Positions 33,715 through 42,367 of a DNA stretch of 64,000 nt are shown piece after piece. The DNA lies in contig NZ_CP016614.1 of the NCBI RefSeq assembly GCF_013377255.1, positions 1,558,501 through 1,622,500 of the forward strand, in the 5' to 3' direction. Within the stretch, counting starts at the first letter, position 1. Every line of letters starts with the position of its first letter. The notes below the pieces were generated by a model, which worked only from the letters and a program-made list of their open reading frames with translations, was not told the origin of the DNA and made no database searches. The translations under genes were made by a program, and so were the position numbers. Source of the DNA: Mannheimia granulomatis. GTDB lineage: Bacteria; Pseudomonadota; Gammaproteobacteria; Enterobacterales; Pasteurellaceae.

Positions 33715-35265
33715 TTATTTTGCAGATTGTTCAAAGTGATAGCGGCCTGTTTTTAATGAGCTTGGACCAAGACGACCATATTTAAACATTAAATACATTT
33801 CCACAACTAAGAATAGTGTGTATAGACCACATAATAAACCAATCGTAAACCAGAGCTCACCTGCTGTAAGCGCAGAGTTTGCAACACCTACAGGTAAAAT
33901 TTCATAGATAGCCCATGGCTGACGACCATATTCTGCTAAGAACCAACCGGCTTCGATTGCGATCCAAGGTAATGGAATACCCCATAATAAGGCTTTTAAT
34001 AAGAAACGGTTATTACCTACAGTTCCGCGTATATTCTGGCAGAATGCAAAGATAATTAAGAACAACATCAAGCCACCAGCAATCATCATAATACGGAATG
34101 CCCAGAATGTAGGTCCTACATTCGGAATAGTATTGTCTGCTGCTTTTTGAATTTGCTCTTCAGTTGCATCTACAACATTAGGCGTATATTGTTTTAACAA
34201 TAAACCAAAACCTAAATCTTTTTGAACATCTTTAAATGCAGCTTTATCTGCTTCTGTATAATTACCTGAGCGCAGTTTTTCTAATAAAGCATAAGCCTGA
34301 ATACCGTTACGAACACGTTGTTCATTAACTACACGAATATCTTTTAAGCCTTTAATTTCAGTATCTAAAGAACGAGTTGCAATGATACCTGCTGCATAAG
34401 GAATATGAATTGAGAATTCATTTTTCATTTCAGCTGTATTTGGAATCACAAAAGCATTCCAAGCCGCAGGTGCAGGCTGAGTTTCAAACTCCCCTTCCAT
34501 AGCAGCTAATTTAGTTGGCTGAGCTTTCCCGATTTCATACCCAGACTCATCACCCATGACAAGAACAGAAATAATAGCCAGAATACCAAAACTTGCACCA
34601 ACAGAGAATGAACGTTTCGCAAATCCTAAATCACGACCTTTTAAGATATAGTAAGAACTAATACCTAATACGAAAATAGCACCACAGGTATAACCGGCTG
34701 TGACAGTATGTAAGAATTTAGATTGTGTAACAGGGTTTAAAAGAAGCTCAGAGAAACTAACAAGCTCCATACGCATGGTTTCAAAATTGAATTCTGAAGC
34801 AACAGGATTTTGCATCCAACCATTCGCGACTAAGATCCATAACGCTGATAGATTAGAACCAAATGCAACACAGTATGTTGTTAATAAATGTTTACCTTTT
34901 GATAAACGATCCCAACCGAAGAAGAACAATCCCACAAATGTAGATTCAAGGAAGAAAGCCATTAAACCTTCAATTGCTAATGGAGCACCAAAAATGTCAC
35001 CCACATAATGAGAATAGTACGACCAGTTCATACCAAACTGGAATTCCATTGTAATACCAGTTGTAATCCCTAGAGCAAAGTTAATACCGAATAACTTACC
35101 CCAGAATTTAGTCATATCTTTATATACTTCTTTACCCGTAGTTACATAAAGTGTTTCCATCACAACAAGAATGAAAGAAAGACCTAATGTAAGTGGTACG
35201 AATAAGAAGTGATAGAGTGCAGTCAAAGCAAACTGCAAACGTGAGAGTTCTACTACGTCTAACAT
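33715..35265 (-). CDS. cydA: Cytochrome bd ubiquinol oxidase subunit I CydA
   Basis: CydA binds hemes b558, b595 and d and oxidises quinol. The 516 residues are close to the E. coli protein (522). The N-terminal motif MLDVVELSRLQFALTALYHFLFVPLTLG carries a heme ligand histidine, and GMNWSYYSHYVGDIFGAPLAIEGLMAFFLEST contains conserved glutamates of the heme pocket. The Q loop lies at about residues 250-340, and GRQPWAIYEILPVG sits in the C-terminal part. It leads the cydABX-ybgE operon. Confidence 0.97.
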   Translation of the reverse strand: MLDVVELSRLQFALTALYHFLFVPLTLGLSFILVVMETLYVTTGKEVYKDMTKFWGKLFGINFALGITTGITMEFQFGMNWSYYSHYVGDIFGAPLAIEGLMAFFLESTFVGLFFFGWDRLSKGKHLLTTYCVAFGSNLSALWILVANGWMQNPVASEFNFETMRMELVSFSELLLNPVTQSKFLHTVTAGYTCGAIFVLGISSYYILKGRDLGFAKRSFSVGASFGILAIISVLVMGDESGYEIGKAQPTKLAAMEGEFETQPAPAAWNAFVIPNTAEMKNEFSIHIPYAAGIIATRSLDTEIKGLKDIRVVNEQRVRNGIQAYALLEKLRSGNYTEADKAAFKDVQKDLGFGLLLKQYTPNVVDATEEQIQKAADNTIPNVGPTFWAFRIMMIAGGLMLFLIIFAFCQNIRGTVGNNRFLLKALLWGIPLPWIAIEAGWFLAEYGRQPWAIYEILPVGVANSALTAGELWFTIGLLCGLYTLFLVVEMYLMFKYGRLGPSSLKTGRYHFEQSAK

Positions 35266-35690
35266 CTCAAACCTCTTATTATTAATATACTAATTTGAAC
35301 ATTTAGATTACTAAAAAGTAATCACCCACAAATTTCACTAAATTCTAACAAATAACCCAAATTGGTTAATTATATAATAAAGTGTCGGCAGTTATTCTAC
35401 CTGTAAATAGCTAATTAAAAAATAGCAATTTTGTTATATTGTTCACAAAATTGATTAATTTATATAATAAATGTTATATACCCGACTAGATGACAAGGGA
35501 ATAAATAACAATTTGGTTACAAATATTTTACCATTTTATTATATTTCAGTTTTATCGATCTATTTCAGAAAAAAGATCAAATTATAGATGACTTTAAATT
35601 AAACTTTTGATAGTATCCTTTCGCTTTATCACTAAACACTAAATAGATAAAAGCATCATTTCAAATAAACACTTAATGTGTGGAGAACGC
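35266..35690. promoter_or_regulatory. Long AT-rich control region upstream of cydA
   Basis: No gene is seen in these 425 bases. The region is very AT-rich and is divergent, serving cydA on one side and the DUF5339 gene on the other. It contains GGTTAATTATATAAT (about 35363) resembling an ArcA box, and a TTGAT half-site (about 35450) resembling half an FNR site. ArcA and FNR control cydAB in relatives, but I cannot assign sites firmly. Confidence 0.4.
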
Positions 35691-36020
35691 ATGCTAACAA
35701 GAATTTTAGGAATAACGCTGATTGCCGGAGCCTTTATTTCAGCTACTGCCGTCGCGAGTGTTAAAACCTCATCACTTACAGTTGCAAAACCTACTTTAAG
35801 TAAAACATTACCGGCTGAATGTGAGAAAATGTTTAATACCGCAGACAAACTTGTATCTGATGCAGAAAAACAACCAGGTACACATACACAAGTCAGCAAA
35901 ATGAAAAATAAACTTTCTTCAACCAAACAGCAAATCTTAAAAATGGATTCTGCTCTACAACTTAAAAGTTGTGAGAAAGGTTTAACAGCATTAAATACCC
36001 TTAAACAGAAACACCAATAA
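35691..36020 (+). CDS. DUF5339-type small periplasmic protein
   Basis: The start at MLTRILGITLIAGAFISATA gives 109 residues and has GGAGAACGC directly upstream; the ATG 15 bases earlier has no site. A signal peptide (cleavage after AVA near residue 22) is followed by a helical mature domain with two cysteines, in PAECEKMFNTADKLV and LKSCEKGLTALN. I believe it belongs to a Pasteurellaceae-enriched family (DUF5339) of unknown function; the assignment is from memory of the motif. It is monocistronic with its own terminator. Confidence 0.75.
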   Translation: MLTRILGITLIAGAFISATAVASVKTSSLTVAKPTLSKTLPAECEKMFNTADKLVSDAEKQPGTHTQVSKMKNKLSSTKQQILKMDSALQLKSCEKGLTALNTLKQKHQ

Positions 36021-36028
36021 TTTTAAAG

Positions 36029-36053
36029 CCAAGCTTAAATAGCTTGGTTTTTT
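36029..36053 (+). terminator. Terminator of the DUF5339 gene
   Basis: CCAAGCT, loop TAAAT and AGCTTGG are followed by six T residues, starting eight bases after the stop codon. This is a textbook intrinsic terminator. Confidence 0.88.
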
Positions 36054-36109
36054 ATTTGCAAATTTTTTAGTAAATTTGACCGCTTGTACTATCACTTCTA
36101 GTAATTAAA

Positions 36110-36141
36110 AAAGCTACTGAATTGATTTTTCAGTAGCTTTC
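36110..36141 (-). terminator. Terminator of groESL
   Basis: Read on the minus strand, AAAGCTACTGAA, a 7-base loop and TTCAGTAGCTTT are followed by further T residues. It sits just after the groEL stop codon. Confidence 0.85.
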
Positions 36142-36164
36142 ATTTATTTAAATCAATAATGGGA

Positions 36165-37805
36165 TTACATCATTCCGCCCATTCCACCCATACCGCCCAT
36201 TGCAGCCGGGTCTAATTTTTCTTCTTTAGGAAGATCGGTGATCATACATTCTGTTGTGATCATCAAGCCCGCAATAGATGCTGCGAATTGCAATGCCGAA
36301 CGGGTTACTTTAGTCGGATCTAAAATTCCCATTTCAAGCATATCACCATATTGCTCAGTGCCTGCGTTATAGCCGAAGTTACCGCTGCCGTCTTTCACGT
36401 TACGTGCCACTACTGAAGCCTCTTCACCGGCATTCGCGACGATTTGACGTAATGGAGCTTCCATTGCACGCAATGCAAGTTTAATTCCCACATTTTGCTC
36501 TTCGTTATCACCGGTTAAGGTTGCACCTACTTTGGTTGCTGCACGCACTAATGCTACACCACCTCCCGGAACAATACCTTCTTCCACCGCTGCACGGGTT
36601 GCATGAAGAGCATCATCAACGCGATCTTTCTTCTCTTTCATCGCCACTTCTGTTGCTGCACCTACTTTGATTACCGCAACACCTCCGGCTAATTTTGCAA
36701 CACGCTCTTGCAGTTTTTCTTTATCATAATCTGAAGTTGAATCTTCAATTTGCTGACGAATTTGAGCTACACGCCCTTTAATTTGAGTTTCATCGCCAAT
36801 ACCGTCAATAATAGTCGTGTTATCTTTGCTAATCACCACACGTTTTGCTTGGCCTAACTCTTCTAAAGTTGCTTTCTCAAGCTCCATGCCGATCTCTTCA
36901 GAAATCACAGTACCGGCTGTTAAGATCGCAATATCTTGCAACATTGCTTTACGGCGGTCACCAAAGCCTGGTGCTTTTACTGCAGCCACTTTCACAATGC
37001 CACGCATTGTGTTTACCACTAAAGTTGCTAATGCTTCACCTTCAATATCTTCAGCAATAATTAATAACGGTTTACCTGCTTTTGCCACACCTTCTAACAC
37101 CGGTAATAATTCACGAATGTTAGATACTTTTTTATCTACTAAAAGAATGTATGGATTTTCTAACTCAACCGTACCCGCTTCCGGCTTGTTGATGAAATAT
37201 GGCGATAAATAACCACGGTCGAACTGCATACCTTCAACCACATCTAACGCATCTTCTAAACCTGTACCGTCTTCAACCGTAATCACACCTTCTTTGCCCA
37301 CTTTTTCCATTGCTTGAGCAATTAATTGGCCAACGGTTGAATCAGAGTTTGCAGAAATAGTACCTACTTGCTCAATTTCTTTTGAGGTTTCGCATGGTTT
37401 TGAGATCGCTTTTAACTCTTCTACCACCGCGGCAACCGCTTTATCAATACCGCGTTTTAAATCCATCGGGTTCATGCCTGCGGCAACGGCTTTTAAGCCC
37501 TCGTTTACAATCGCTTGAGCTAACACAGTCGCAGTAGTTGTACCGTCGCCTGCCGCATCGTTCGCTTTAGACGCTACTTCTTTCACCATTTGTGCCCCCA
37601 TATTCTCGAATTTATCTTCTAATTCGATTTCACGAGCCACAGACACACCATCTTTCGTGATAGTCGGTGCACCGTAAGCACGGTCTAATACCACATTGCG
37701 ACCTTTCGGGCCTAAAGTGACTTTTACTGCATCAGCTAAAATATTCACGCCTTTTAACATTTTTACGCGTGCATCATTACCAAATTTAACGTCTTTTGCT
37801 GCCAT
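36165..37805 (-). CDS. groEL: Chaperonin GroEL
   Basis: GroEL is the 60-kDa ATP-dependent folding chamber that works with GroES. The 546 residues include the ATP-binding motif LGPKGRNVVLD, the aspartate-containing GDGTTTATVLA, and the flexible C-terminal tail AAMGGMGGMGGMM. The sequence is highly conserved throughout (AAKDVKFGNDARVKML, VEEGIVPGGGVALVRA). It lies 23 bases after groES in the same operon. Confidence 0.98.
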   Translation of the reverse strand: MAAKDVKFGNDARVKMLKGVNILADAVKVTLGPKGRNVVLDRAYGAPTITKDGVSVAREIELEDKFENMGAQMVKEVASKANDAAGDGTTTATVLAQAIVNEGLKAVAAGMNPMDLKRGIDKAVAAVVEELKAISKPCETSKEIEQVGTISANSDSTVGQLIAQAMEKVGKEGVITVEDGTGLEDALDVVEGMQFDRGYLSPYFINKPEAGTVELENPYILLVDKKVSNIRELLPVLEGVAKAGKPLLIIAEDIEGEALATLVVNTMRGIVKVAAVKAPGFGDRRKAMLQDIAILTAGTVISEEIGMELEKATLEELGQAKRVVISKDNTTIIDGIGDETQIKGRVAQIRQQIEDSTSDYDKEKLQERVAKLAGGVAVIKVGAATEVAMKEKKDRVDDALHATRAAVEEGIVPGGGVALVRAATKVGATLTGDNEEQNVGIKLALRAMEAPLRQIVANAGEEASVVARNVKDGSGNFGYNAGTEQYGDMLEMGILDPTKVTRSALQFAASIAGLMITTECMITDLPKEEKLDPAAMGGMGGMGGMM

Positions 37806-37828
37806 TTTTGTTTTCCTTATTTTAAGAA

Positions 37829-38119
37829 TTATTCCACAATCGCTAAAATATCGTGTTCTGCAAGAATTAACACTTCTTCGCCATCAATTTTTTCAGTTTT
37901 AACGCCATAACCTTCATTGAAGATCACCACATCACCTACTTTAACCGCTAAGGGCTGAACTGAGCCATTATCTAAAATACGGCCACTACCTACGGCAATT
38001 ACTTTGCCACGGGTAGATTTTGTTGCTGCCGAACCGGTTAAAACAATACCACCAGCTGATTTTGTTTCAATTTCTTCACGTTTTAAAATAACTTTATCGT
38101 GTAATGGACGAAGTGCCAT
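37829..38119 (-). CDS. groES: Co-chaperonin GroES
   Basis: GroES is the heptameric lid of the GroEL chamber. The 96 residues start MALRPLHDKVILKREE, contain the mobile loop ETKSAGGIVLTGSAATKS and end VLILAEHDILAIVE. It is the first gene of the heat-shock operon, with AGAGAAGGAAC upstream of the ATG and a sigma-32-type promoter farther up. Confidence 0.98.
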   Translation of the reverse strand: MALRPLHDKVILKREEIETKSAGGIVLTGSAATKSTRGKVIAVGSGRILDNGSVQPLAVKVGDVVIFNEGYGVKTEKIDGEEVLILAEHDILAIVE

Positions 38120-38183
38120 GCTATGTTCCTTCTCTTAAAATTAAATGATTAAAATTTTACGCCCAAAAGCGCAATGCTTAACA

Positions 38184-38211
38184 ATATAAAGGCAGATTTC
38201 GGAGTTTCAAG
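38184..38211 (-). promoter_or_regulatory. Sigma-32 (RpoH) type heat-shock promoter of groESL
   Basis: On the minus strand CTTGAAA (38205-38211) matches the RpoH -35 consensus, and after a 13-base spacer CTTTATAT (38184-38191) stands at the -10 place. The -10 matches the CCCCATNT consensus poorly, but the -35 is exact and the position, about 70 bases upstream of groES, fits. Confidence 0.65.
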
Positions 38212-38217
38212 AGCAAG

Positions 38218-38253
38218 CGGTCAAATTTGTAAAAAATTTTACAAATTTGACCG
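38218..38253. repeat. Near-perfect USS palindrome upstream of groES
   Basis: Arms of 17 bases (CGGTCAAATTTGTAAAA and its complement) meet with only two bases between them, next to the heat-shock -35 box. It may insulate the groESL promoter from upstream transcription, or be only an uptake site pair. Confidence 0.7.
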
Positions 38254-38352
38254 TTTTTGATAAAACATTATCCTTAAAAAATCGGTTTATGTTTAGAAAA
38301 CCTCAAATTCTCTTTATCATTTAAACTCTTAATTTAAAGATAGGATAATAAA

Positions 38353-38967
38353 ATGAAAAAATACTTAATGCTCTGCTCACTATGGTTCCTCTCCGCATGC
38401 TTTAACGAAAGTTATGATTTTAGAGGAAAAGAGTTTGGGGAGCCTGTGCAAGCTATTTTGGTTGAAACGGATAAAATTTATTTCATTGGTTCCACAATTG
38501 ATGCGGTATTTGATAAAACTCTGGTGGGGAATACAAAAGCTTCAGATGTTATCTATTTTTTGAATAAACTTCTTCAAGGTCCGTATGGAAGCAAGATCAA
38601 TAATCACCGAATTACCTTATAAATCTATGATGAAAATATTCAAATTCAGTACAGCCCGCAATTTCTTGTAAAAAATTTAGGTATGAGCGATATTCAAGCT
38701 CTACAAAAGTTAGGCTTTGAATTTAATCATTCAAAAGAATATCTATGGAAAAGCTATGCCGGTCTTGGAGGGAAAATCACACGGTTTAAAAACCGTGAGG
38801 AAATACTAGAAAAGTATAAATTTAAGCAACCTATAATTGCTAAAGCGAAAAGTTATCAGAAAAACATAGAATTTAGCTTTGATGACACTATTGCGGTCAT
38901 TGCAGCACCAATTACGATTCCTGCTTCTATTATTTTATTACCATTCTTTAATGACGCCCCTCAATAG
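38353..38967 (+). pseudogene. Lipoprotein gene interrupted by an in-frame stop codon
   Basis: The first 89 codons encode a lipoprotein start (MKKYLMLCSLWFLSAC, lipobox LSAC with Cys16) and end at a TAA at 38620-38622. The same frame continues without another stop through IYDENIQIQYSPQFLV to 38967, adding about 114 codons, including a hydrophobic end (AVIAAPITIPASIILLPFF). A single nonsense change therefore splits one gene of about 204 codons. I do not recognise the family. A sequencing error or two separate products are the alternatives; the second part has no ribosome site of its own at the ATG at 38683. Confidence 0.72.
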
Positions 38968-39050
38968 CATAAATTGTGCTAAATCCGGTACAATCATCAT
39001 CTATTAGGTATATCAAGCGGTCATTTTTTACTAAAATTTTGCCAAAAAGA

Positions 39051-39074
39051 AAGGGCGAATAGTGATTCGCCCTT
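39051..39074. terminator. Terminator after mutT
   Basis: AAGGGCGAAT, loop AGTG and ATTCGCCCTT form a 10-bp stem. On the minus strand it is followed by TCTTTTTGG, so it ends the mutT transcript. Confidence 0.82.
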
Positions 39075-39092
39075 ACGTCAATTTATTAGAGA

Positions 39093-39494
39093 TTACACTT
39101 CTGCTTTTAAACGCTTAATTAATTCTGCATTTGCCGGAGGGAAAGCGCCTTCGTCTAAATCGGATTGAGCAATCCAAAAGCCTTCTTGCCCCTCTCGACC
39201 AAAAGGTTCATTCACCCATTCTTCAACTAAATAGAAGAAAAATTCAATGATCTTGTTTGGATATTCAAAGCTAAAAGAGTCATACGGGAAAGCACTTAGC
39301 ACCTGAATACCGATTTCTTCTTCCAATTCACGTTTTAGCGCTTCCTCGGGAGTTTCACCCGCATCGACTTTACCGCCGGGGAATTCTAAAGATTGTGCAA
39401 AATCCTGCCCCTCTAAACGTTGAGTTAAATAAATCTGCCCAAATTCGTTACGGATAATCCCTGCTGAGACTTGAACAATAGGTTTTGACATCAT
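39093..39494 (-). CDS. mutT: 8-oxo-dGTP diphosphatase MutT
   Basis: MutT removes 8-oxo-dGTP from the nucleotide pool and prevents A:T to C:G mutation. The 133 residues contain a complete Nudix box, GGKVDAGETPEEALKRELEEEIGI, at about residues 40-63. The N-terminus (VQVSAGIIRNEFGQIYLTQR) matches the family. The position next to secA, on the same strand, is as in E. coli. A USS inverted pair separates it from secA. Confidence 0.92.
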   Translation of the reverse strand: MMSKPIVQVSAGIIRNEFGQIYLTQRLEGQDFAQSLEFPGGKVDAGETPEEALKRELEEEIGIQVLSAFPYDSFSFEYPNKIIEFFFYLVEEWVNEPFGREGQEGFWIAQSDLDEGAFPPANAELIKRLKAEV

Positions 39495-39514
39495 TTCTTA
39501 CCTCAAATAAATCT

Positions 39515-39581
39515 CAAGCGGTCATATTTAGACATTTTTTTGCAAATCGCTTGCAAATTTTTTGCCAAATATGACCGCTTG
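39515..39581. terminator. Inverted USS pair between secA and mutT
   Basis: Arms CAAGCGGTCATATTT (39515-39529) and AAATATGACCGCTTG (39567-39581) are perfect inverted complements around a 37-base loop. It lies just after the secA stop codon and is a probable secA terminator. Confidence 0.6.
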
Positions 39582-39586
39582 TTTAA

Positions 39587-42298
39587 CTATGCGTATTTCG
39601 CCTTGTTACCGTGGCAATGTTTGTATTTCTTACCTGAACCACAAGGGCAAGGATCGTTACGGCCGATATTTAAATTTGCCAGCTCTTCGTCTGTTAATGC
39701 TTCTGCATTTGTAACAACATCAGCTTCCTGTACAGATTGTTTGGCAGCCTCCGCTTCTATTGCAGCTTGTTGGCGTTGAGCAGCTTCTATCTCCTCTTGG
39801 CTACGCACTTGAATACGGCTTAAAATGCTAATCACATTTAATTTTAAGGTGTTAAGCATATTGGTAAACATTGCAAAAGACTCTTTTTTGTACTCTTGTT
39901 TTGGGTCTTTTTGAGCATAGCCGCGTAAGTGAATCCCTTTGCGCAAGTAATCCATTGACGATAAATGCTCTTTCCATAATTCATCAAGGTTTTGCAGCAT
40001 TACCCCTTTTTCAAAGTTACGCATCACTTCCGAGCCAACTTTTTCTTCCTTAGCTTTATACTCTTCTTTCGCAATATTTAAGATACGCTCACGCAAGGTT
40101 TCTTCATGGAGATCTTTTTCTGTTTCTAACCAGTGAGAAATCGGTAACTCTAAGCCAAATTCACGTTGTAAACGCTCTTCTAAGCCGGGCACATCCCACA
40201 TTTCTTCAATAGATTGCGGCGGAATATATTGGCTGATGGTGCTATCAAATACATCTTCACGGATGGTTTCAATCATTGCAGCAATATCATCCGTTTCCAA
40301 TAAATGATTACGTTGTTCATAAATGACTTTACGTTGCTCGTTCGCAACATCATCATATTGTAATAAGTTTTTACGACCGTCAAAGTTATGGGCTTCTACT
40401 TTTGCCTGTGCCGATGCAATTACTTTAGTCAATAACTTTGACTCCATAGCCTCTCCCTCTTCGGTAAAGGCTTTACGCATCATATTAAGTTTACCTTCGT
40501 TGAGATAGATACGCATTAACGCATCATCTAGCGATAAATAGAAGCGTGATGAACCCGGGTCTCCCTGACGACCGGAACGACCACGTAGCTGGTTATCAAT
40601 ACGGCGAGATTCGTGGCGTTCTGTACCGATAATATGCAGCCCACCGGCTTTCATCACCGTTTCATAACGCTCTTGCCACGCGGCTTTGATTGCATCAATT
40701 TGCTCTTGGGTTGGATTTTCTAACTTGGCAATTTCCATTTTCCAGTTACCACCAAGCACAATATCGGTACCACGACCAGCCATATTAGTTGCAATAGTAA
40801 CCGCACCCGGTGCACCTGCTTCGGCAACAATTTCCGCCTCTTGGGCATGGAATTTCGCATTTAATACGTTATGAGGAATACCCGCTTTGGTTAATTCTGC
40901 AGAGAGTAATTCCGATTTTTCAACAGATGCCGTACCAACTAATACCGGTTGTTTGCGTTCAATACAATCTTTAATTTCATGAATAATTGCCGCAAACTTC
41001 TCCGCTTCGCTTTTGAACATTAAGTCTGTGCGGTCATCACGAATCACCGGCTTATTAGTTGGAATCACAACCGTGTTTAAGCCATAAATTTGTTGGAACT
41101 CAAAGGCTTCGGTGTCTGCTGTTCCCGTCATCCCCGCTAATTTTTCATATAAACGGAAATAGTTTTGGTAAGTAATAGAAGCAACAGTTTGGTTTTCGCC
41201 TTGAATATTCACACGCTCTTTCGCTTCAATGGCTTGGTGTAAGCCATCTGACCAACGACGACCTGCCATAGTACGGCCGGTGTGTTCATCAATAATAACC
41301 ACTTCACCGTCTTTTACAATGTAGTCCACATTACGTTCAAATAGCTTATGTGCACGCAATGCCGCACTAACATGATGTAGTAGCGAAATACGAGCCGGGT
41401 GATATAAACTCTCGCCCTCTTCCATTAAGCCCATTTGGGTAAGGAAATCTTCTACCTTTACCATACCACGCTCGGTTAAATGAGCCTGTTTATTTTTCAG
41501 ATCAACCGTAAAATCTCCTTCGCCGGTATATTCTTCGGTATCTTCTTTATCTTGCTGGATAAGGTGTGGAATAATTTGATCTACCGCTTGATAAATTTGG
41601 GTGGCATCTTCCGCCGGTCCGGAAATAATAAGCGGTGTACGGGCTTCGTCAATTAAGATTGAATCCACTTCATCCACTAAAGCGTAGTGCAATTCACGCT
41701 GGAAACGTTCGTTTTTATCGTGAGCCAAATTATCACGCAAATAGTCGAAACCTAATTCACTATTAGTAGAATAAGTAATATCCGCTTGGTAGGCAGCACG
41801 TTTTACCTCCGGTGGTAAGCCCGGCACATTCACGGCAACAGTTAAGCCTAAAAACTCAAATAAGGGACGGTTTGTTTCCGCATCTCGGCGGGCAAGGTAA
41901 TCATTTACCGTCACCACATGAACCCCTCTACCGGTTAAGGCATTTAAATAACAAGGTAGGGTTGCGGTTAAAGTTTTACCTTCACCGGTACGCATTTCGG
42001 CAATATTACGCTCTGTTAGCACCATACCGCCAATTAATTGCACATCAAATGGACGCATTCCCATTACACGGCGGCTTGCTTCACGCACGGTAGCAAAGGC
42101 TTCGGGCAACAAGCTGTCTAGGCTGGCACCTTCCGCTAAACGTTGTTTAAATTCTGTGGTTTTTGCTTGTAATTCTGCATCAGATAATTGCTCAAAAACA
42201 GGCTCTAATTTATTAATTTGTGCAACACGTTTTTTTAAACGCTTTAAGATACGGTCATTGCTTGAGCCGAAAATAGCTGTCATTAATTTTGAAATCAT
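39587..42298 (-). CDS. secA: Preprotein translocase ATPase SecA
   Basis: SecA drives proteins through SecYEG. The 903 residues match E. coli SecA (901). Key motifs are Walker A MRTGEGKTLTATLP, Walker B-type LVDEVDSILIDEARTPLIISG, TNMAGRGTDIVLGG and RQGDPGSSRFYLSLDD, and a C-terminal zinc SEC-C motif NDPCPCGSGKKYKHCHG that binds SecB. An AGGA ribosome site lies 8 bases before the ATG and directly beside a stem-loop formed with the end of secM, which suggests SecM control of translation. Confidence 0.98.
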   Translation of the reverse strand: MISKLMTAIFGSSNDRILKRLKKRVAQINKLEPVFEQLSDAELQAKTTEFKQRLAEGASLDSLLPEAFATVREASRRVMGMRPFDVQLIGGMVLTERNIAEMRTGEGKTLTATLPCYLNALTGRGVHVVTVNDYLARRDAETNRPLFEFLGLTVAVNVPGLPPEVKRAAYQADITYSTNSELGFDYLRDNLAHDKNERFQRELHYALVDEVDSILIDEARTPLIISGPAEDATQIYQAVDQIIPHLIQQDKEDTEEYTGEGDFTVDLKNKQAHLTERGMVKVEDFLTQMGLMEEGESLYHPARISLLHHVSAALRAHKLFERNVDYIVKDGEVVIIDEHTGRTMAGRRWSDGLHQAIEAKERVNIQGENQTVASITYQNYFRLYEKLAGMTGTADTEAFEFQQIYGLNTVVIPTNKPVIRDDRTDLMFKSEAEKFAAIIHEIKDCIERKQPVLVGTASVEKSELLSAELTKAGIPHNVLNAKFHAQEAEIVAEAGAPGAVTIATNMAGRGTDIVLGGNWKMEIAKLENPTQEQIDAIKAAWQERYETVMKAGGLHIIGTERHESRRIDNQLRGRSGRQGDPGSSRFYLSLDDALMRIYLNEGKLNMMRKAFTEEGEAMESKLLTKVIASAQAKVEAHNFDGRKNLLQYDDVANEQRKVIYEQRNHLLETDDIAAMIETIREDVFDSTISQYIPPQSIEEMWDVPGLEERLQREFGLELPISHWLETEKDLHEETLRERILNIAKEEYKAKEEKVGSEVMRNFEKGVMLQNLDELWKEHLSSMDYLRKGIHLRGYAQKDPKQEYKKESFAMFTNMLNTLKLNVISILSRIQVRSQEEIEAAQRQQAAIEAEAAKQSVQEADVVTNAEALTDEELANLNIGRNDPCPCGSGKKYKHCHGNKAKYA

Positions 42299-42316
42299 TG
42301 TATTTTTCCTAAATCC

Positions 42317-42367
42317 TAAATATAAATATGTAAAGTTTTATGATGGTGAAGCTAAAATTTATATTTA
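42317..42367 (-). promoter_or_regulatory. secM-secA intergenic stem-loop near the secA ribosome site
   Basis: Two segments, 42317-42327 and 42357-42367, are perfect 11-base inverted complements (TAAATATAAAT / ATTTATATTTA) with a 29-base loop. The 5' arm includes the secM stop codon and the 3' arm ends right beside the secA ribosome-binding region (AGGATTTAGGA). In E. coli a similar mRNA helix hides the secA Shine-Dalgarno until a ribosome stalls at the end of secM. The same logic is inferred here. Confidence 0.65.

Noticed and set aside
35440..35470. FNR site upstream of cydA
   Set aside because: Only a half-site (TTGAT) is present; the full TTGAT-N4-ATCAA was not found, so it is mentioned only as part of the control region.
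36817..37212. 131-codon plus-strand frame inside groEL
   Set aside because: It is fully antisense to a highly conserved gene, has no family features or ribosome site, and reflects codon bias of groEL.
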